A stretch of 34,055 bases of DNA, from assembly GCA_910585945.1 (NCBI GenBank), contig CAJUHZ010000023.1:1-34055 (forward strand), written 5' to 3'. This document shows positions 32,000 to 34,055 of the stretch, piece by piece. The translations under genes and the position numbers were made by a program. Position 1 is the first letter of the stretch, and each line of letters starts with the position of its first letter. The notes under the pieces are model-generated. The model was not told where the DNA came from and did no database searches. It saw nothing but the letters and a program-made list of their open reading frames with translations. The stretch comes from an uncultured Bilophila sp. (lineage in GTDB: Bacteria > Desulfobacterota > Desulfovibrionia > Desulfovibrionales > Desulfovibrionaceae).

Positions 32000-33529
32000 T
32001 CATTCAAACAATTTGATTGCCGTATCTGCCTGGAGAGAATAGAGCCGTCGGCGCATGGCGCTCTGCCCCTTGTCCGCGCCGGCCTGGATGAGCAGCGCAA
32101 GGATTCGCGCTCCCAGTTCCGGTTCCCAGTCGAGTTGATCCCATTGCTCCAGACGGGTGTACAATTCCAGCAGCAACTCTTTGCCCGCCCGGGGCCGCCC
32201 CGCGCGCAAACAGTATTGCGCAAGCAGAATGCCATGCAGGATCGCCCCGCGGCATTTGCCGGAAACCCCCGGCCCCAGTGATGCCAGCCCTCTTTCAAAA
32301 TTCTGCTCTTCCGCAATGGCAATGGCCTGGCTGAGCAACAGTTCGTCTTGCCGCGCCCGCTCTTCATCGCTCGCGCGCACCGTGACTTTTTTCTCTTCTT
32401 CCGTCGGAACCTTGTTGCGCAGCGTTTCCAGCCATTGCACCGTGGCGGGCGAGGCGAAGGGCGTGCCGTCATGAAACTTGTAGCCCGGCAGTTCCGGATA
32501 CCGTTGCAGGAAACAGCGCAATATCTGGCGCACGATATCCCGCGCGTCATTGATGCCCAACGCCTCAAGGCACTGCACCACAAGATGGTGACCGTCGAAC
32601 CAGAACGGAGCCTTGCTCACGGTGCGTTCAATCTGCGGCAATATGGTCTGGTATTGTTTGCCGGCCACCGCCGCCGCATAGGCGAGCGCCTTGTCCGGCG
32701 ACAGAACCATGCGGAGTTGGGTGACTTTTTCGCCGTTGGCGGGAGGCAACTGGACGACAGTGGTCCACAGCGCCGTGCGGTGGAGCAGATAGACCCTCCA
32801 GTCGCGGAGATCCTGGCTGAGGTAATGCGCCCCCAACTGCTGGGCCTGCTCTATCGTGGCCCGGAGAAGTTGCGGCAGGATGGAATCGGGCACGCGGCCG
32901 TCTCCGTCCAGATTGGCCACGACACGGGCGCTCTCGGCGGGAAGAACGGAGGCCGGCGCGACAGGCGCGGCCGCCCTGACCGGAGGCGTTTCTTTCTTCT
33001 TTTCGGGAATAGCCCGCAGGATGTTGCGGAACGACGGAGCGTTTTCCCCCATGCGGGAGTCAAGCGCGCCCTGCAAGGCCCCGAGAACCTGCCGGAAGAC
33101 GTCGTAAGACTCCTGCTTTTCCACCGGGAAGGCGCTGGCAGGCATCAGGATCTCAAGCTTGGCGATCAGCCACAGAAAGGGAGCGGCCCGCCGCGCGGCA
33201 CGAGCTGCCGACGGGTACAGTTCATCCCAGTGGGCGTCAAGGTAATGCGTGACTATTTCGAGTGACGCGGACAGCCCCGAGATGCCGTTCTGTTCATAGA
33301 CCGCACGACAACCATAGCAAAAAACCCAAAGATCCTTGGCTCTGGTTGACAAAAGAGATGTCGCCATTTCGAGGACGAGCCCCCAGTCGGTACGGGAATC
33401 CGCCTGCAACGCATCGTTCTTGTTAACTTCGTTTTGCAGCGTCTCAAATTCCGGATCGAAAAGAATATCTTCTCGACCACAGACCGTCCCGTCTGGCAGG
33501 CTCGCCTTCCATGCTTCAAACCAGCGCAT
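32000..33529 (-). CDS. tssA: T6SS assembly protein TssA (ImpA/VasJ family)
   Basis: 509 residues. The N-terminal ImpA-type domain is seen in FDPEFETLQNEVNK, DWGLVLEMATSLLSTRAKDLWVFCYG and YLDAHWDELYP. A Pro/Ala linker near 175-205 follows, and a helical C-terminal half ends with LDWEPELGARILALLIQAGAD. TssA caps and primes the growing tube and sheath. It is the first gene of the T6SS operon, with a G-run (GGGGGGGG) just before the ATG as ribosome site. It ends 17 bases upstream of the tssB start. Confidence 0.95.
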   Translation of the reverse strand: MRWFEAWKASLPDGTVCGREDILFDPEFETLQNEVNKNDALQADSRTDWGLVLEMATSLLSTRAKDLWVFCYGCRAVYEQNGISGLSASLEIVTHYLDAHWDELYPSAARAARRAAPFLWLIAKLEILMPASAFPVEKQESYDVFRQVLGALQGALDSRMGENAPSFRNILRAIPEKKKETPPVRAAAPVAPASVLPAESARVVANLDGDGRVPDSILPQLLRATIEQAQQLGAHYLSQDLRDWRVYLLHRTALWTTVVQLPPANGEKVTQLRMVLSPDKALAYAAAVAGKQYQTILPQIERTVSKAPFWFDGHHLVVQCLEALGINDARDIVRQILRCFLQRYPELPGYKFHDGTPFASPATVQWLETLRNKVPTEEEKKVTVRASDEERARQDELLLSQAIAIAEEQNFERGLASLGPGVSGKCRGAILHGILLAQYCLRAGRPRAGKELLLELYTRLEQWDQLDWEPELGARILALLIQAGADKGQSAMRRRLYSLQADTAIKLFE

Positions 33530-33797
33530 ATACCCCCCCCCGCTGTTTGAAGAATTGCTTGCCGCTATGCAATATGAATCGCTATTGGCCTGACTCCTGA
33601 TATATGCGCTGAATTTTGACCGCGATCAAATCAACCGCTCTGGCGGAGATTTCATGCGCGGTAAACATCTGTGTTTTGATTGAGCCGATTTGTTCGGATT
33701 ACTCCTCCCGGCCAATCAATGATAAATATAATATGAAAAATTTTCAGTTCTGGCAAGATGTTTTTATAAATATTCGTAACCTGTTGCCAATATTTGA
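33530..33797. other. AT-rich region upstream of tssA
   Basis: This should hold the promoter of the T6SS operon, read on the minus strand. AT-rich blocks such as TATATTTATC, TATATATC and TATTTATAAA are present. I searched for the sigma-54 GG-N10-GC pattern with TGGC/TTGC and found no convincing match; the nearest, TTGGCAACAGGTTACG, has CG in place of GC. No gene is supported in this stretch. Confidence 0.4.
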
Positions 33798-34055
33798 TTA
33801 TAGCCTTTTTTCAGGAAGGCGATCTGCCCGTTGCGGAACCTGACGGCCGCCACGAGGCGCAATCTGCCCGCGCGGGCAGCGCCAGGGGAAAGCAGGCAGA
33901 CTATCAGCTCTTTCTTCCCTGCTCAGGGAGTCAAAAAGCTCCCGCTGCACCAGAGGTGAACTGCCGTCGGCATGCAGATAGGCGAAGGCCAGCTTCTTGT
34001 TCCTGACGGAAGGTTTCACGGGTTCAGGGTATCCAGCGGACAAGGCCCCTGGGGA
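33798..34055 (-). pseudogene. Fragment of an unrecognised coding frame entering from the right edge
   Basis: On the minus strand a frame is open from the window edge to a TAA at 33798, with protein-like text such as NKKLAFAYLHADGSS and LVQRELFDSLSREERAD. Past about 33890 the text becomes Arg/Pro-rich, whereas a neighbouring frame then reads more like protein (VAAVRFRNGQIAFLKKGY). This may be a frameshifted gene remnant, or the end of a real gene. No family is recognised. Confidence 0.3.

Noticed and set aside
33530..33797. Sigma-54 promoter for the T6SS operon
   Set aside because: No site with GG and GC ten bases apart and the expected flanks was found; TTGGCAACAGGTTACG lacks the GC.

Overview
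The window looks like a chromosomal piece of a sulfate-reducing Desulfovibrio-type bacterium (Desulfovibrionaceae). The best clue is the peroxide-stress group perR - rubrerythrin - small rubredoxin-like protein at 8802-10340. Its rubrerythrin reads like the Desulfovibrio vulgaris protein, and its rubredoxin-like protein has the unusual CX4C first metal knuckle. Most genes are GC-rich. The stretch 10385-11668 and the tssA upstream region are visibly more AT-rich.

Layout. (1) 1-2313: 3' part of a very large flagellin gene whose variable middle is built from nine repeats of about 60 residues carrying Asp-box-like motifs. (2) 2314-2968: no large gene, but several hairpins and a well-formed 23-codon hydrophobic small ORF on the minus strand. 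(3) 2969-8643, minus strand: a ModF-type double ABC ATPase, a membrane PAP2 phosphatase fused to a dual-specificity-phosphatase-like domain, and a TolQ-TolR-TolA type energy-transduction operon. (4) 8754-10376, plus strand: perR with a clear promoter and overlapping palindrome, rbr, a rubredoxin-like gene and a terminator. (5) 10385-11668, minus strand: two unrecognised AT-rich genes, a small multi-pass membrane protein and a 256-residue protein. (6) 11909-33529, minus strand: one long type VI secretion (T6SS) cluster, in transcription order tssA-B-C-E-F-G-H(clpV)-vasH-fha-tssJ-K-L-M, then a lytic transglycosylase lipoprotein, a PP2C phosphatase (PppA-like) and a Ser/Thr kinase (PpkA-like). 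Most junctions are tight or overlap by 4 bp. Hcp (tssD) and VgrG (tssI) are not in the window. (7) 33530-34055: AT-rich upstream region and a fragmentary open frame at the edge.

How it works together. TssJ-L-M make the envelope complex, TssA/E/F/G/K the baseplate and assembly parts, TssB/C the contractile sheath, and ClpV recycles the sheath. VasH is a sigma-54 activator. Fha with the kinase and phosphatase forms a phosphorylation switch. The lipoprotein transglycosylase probably opens peptidoglycan for assembly.

The least explained item is a family of about 100-bp multi-hairpin repeats (four full copies at 4591, 9335, 11754 and inverted at 14633, plus a 5' fragment at 7808). They sit in spacers inside or at the ends of operons, show compensatory changes in the first stem, and in one case supply the last ~25 codons of a protein.
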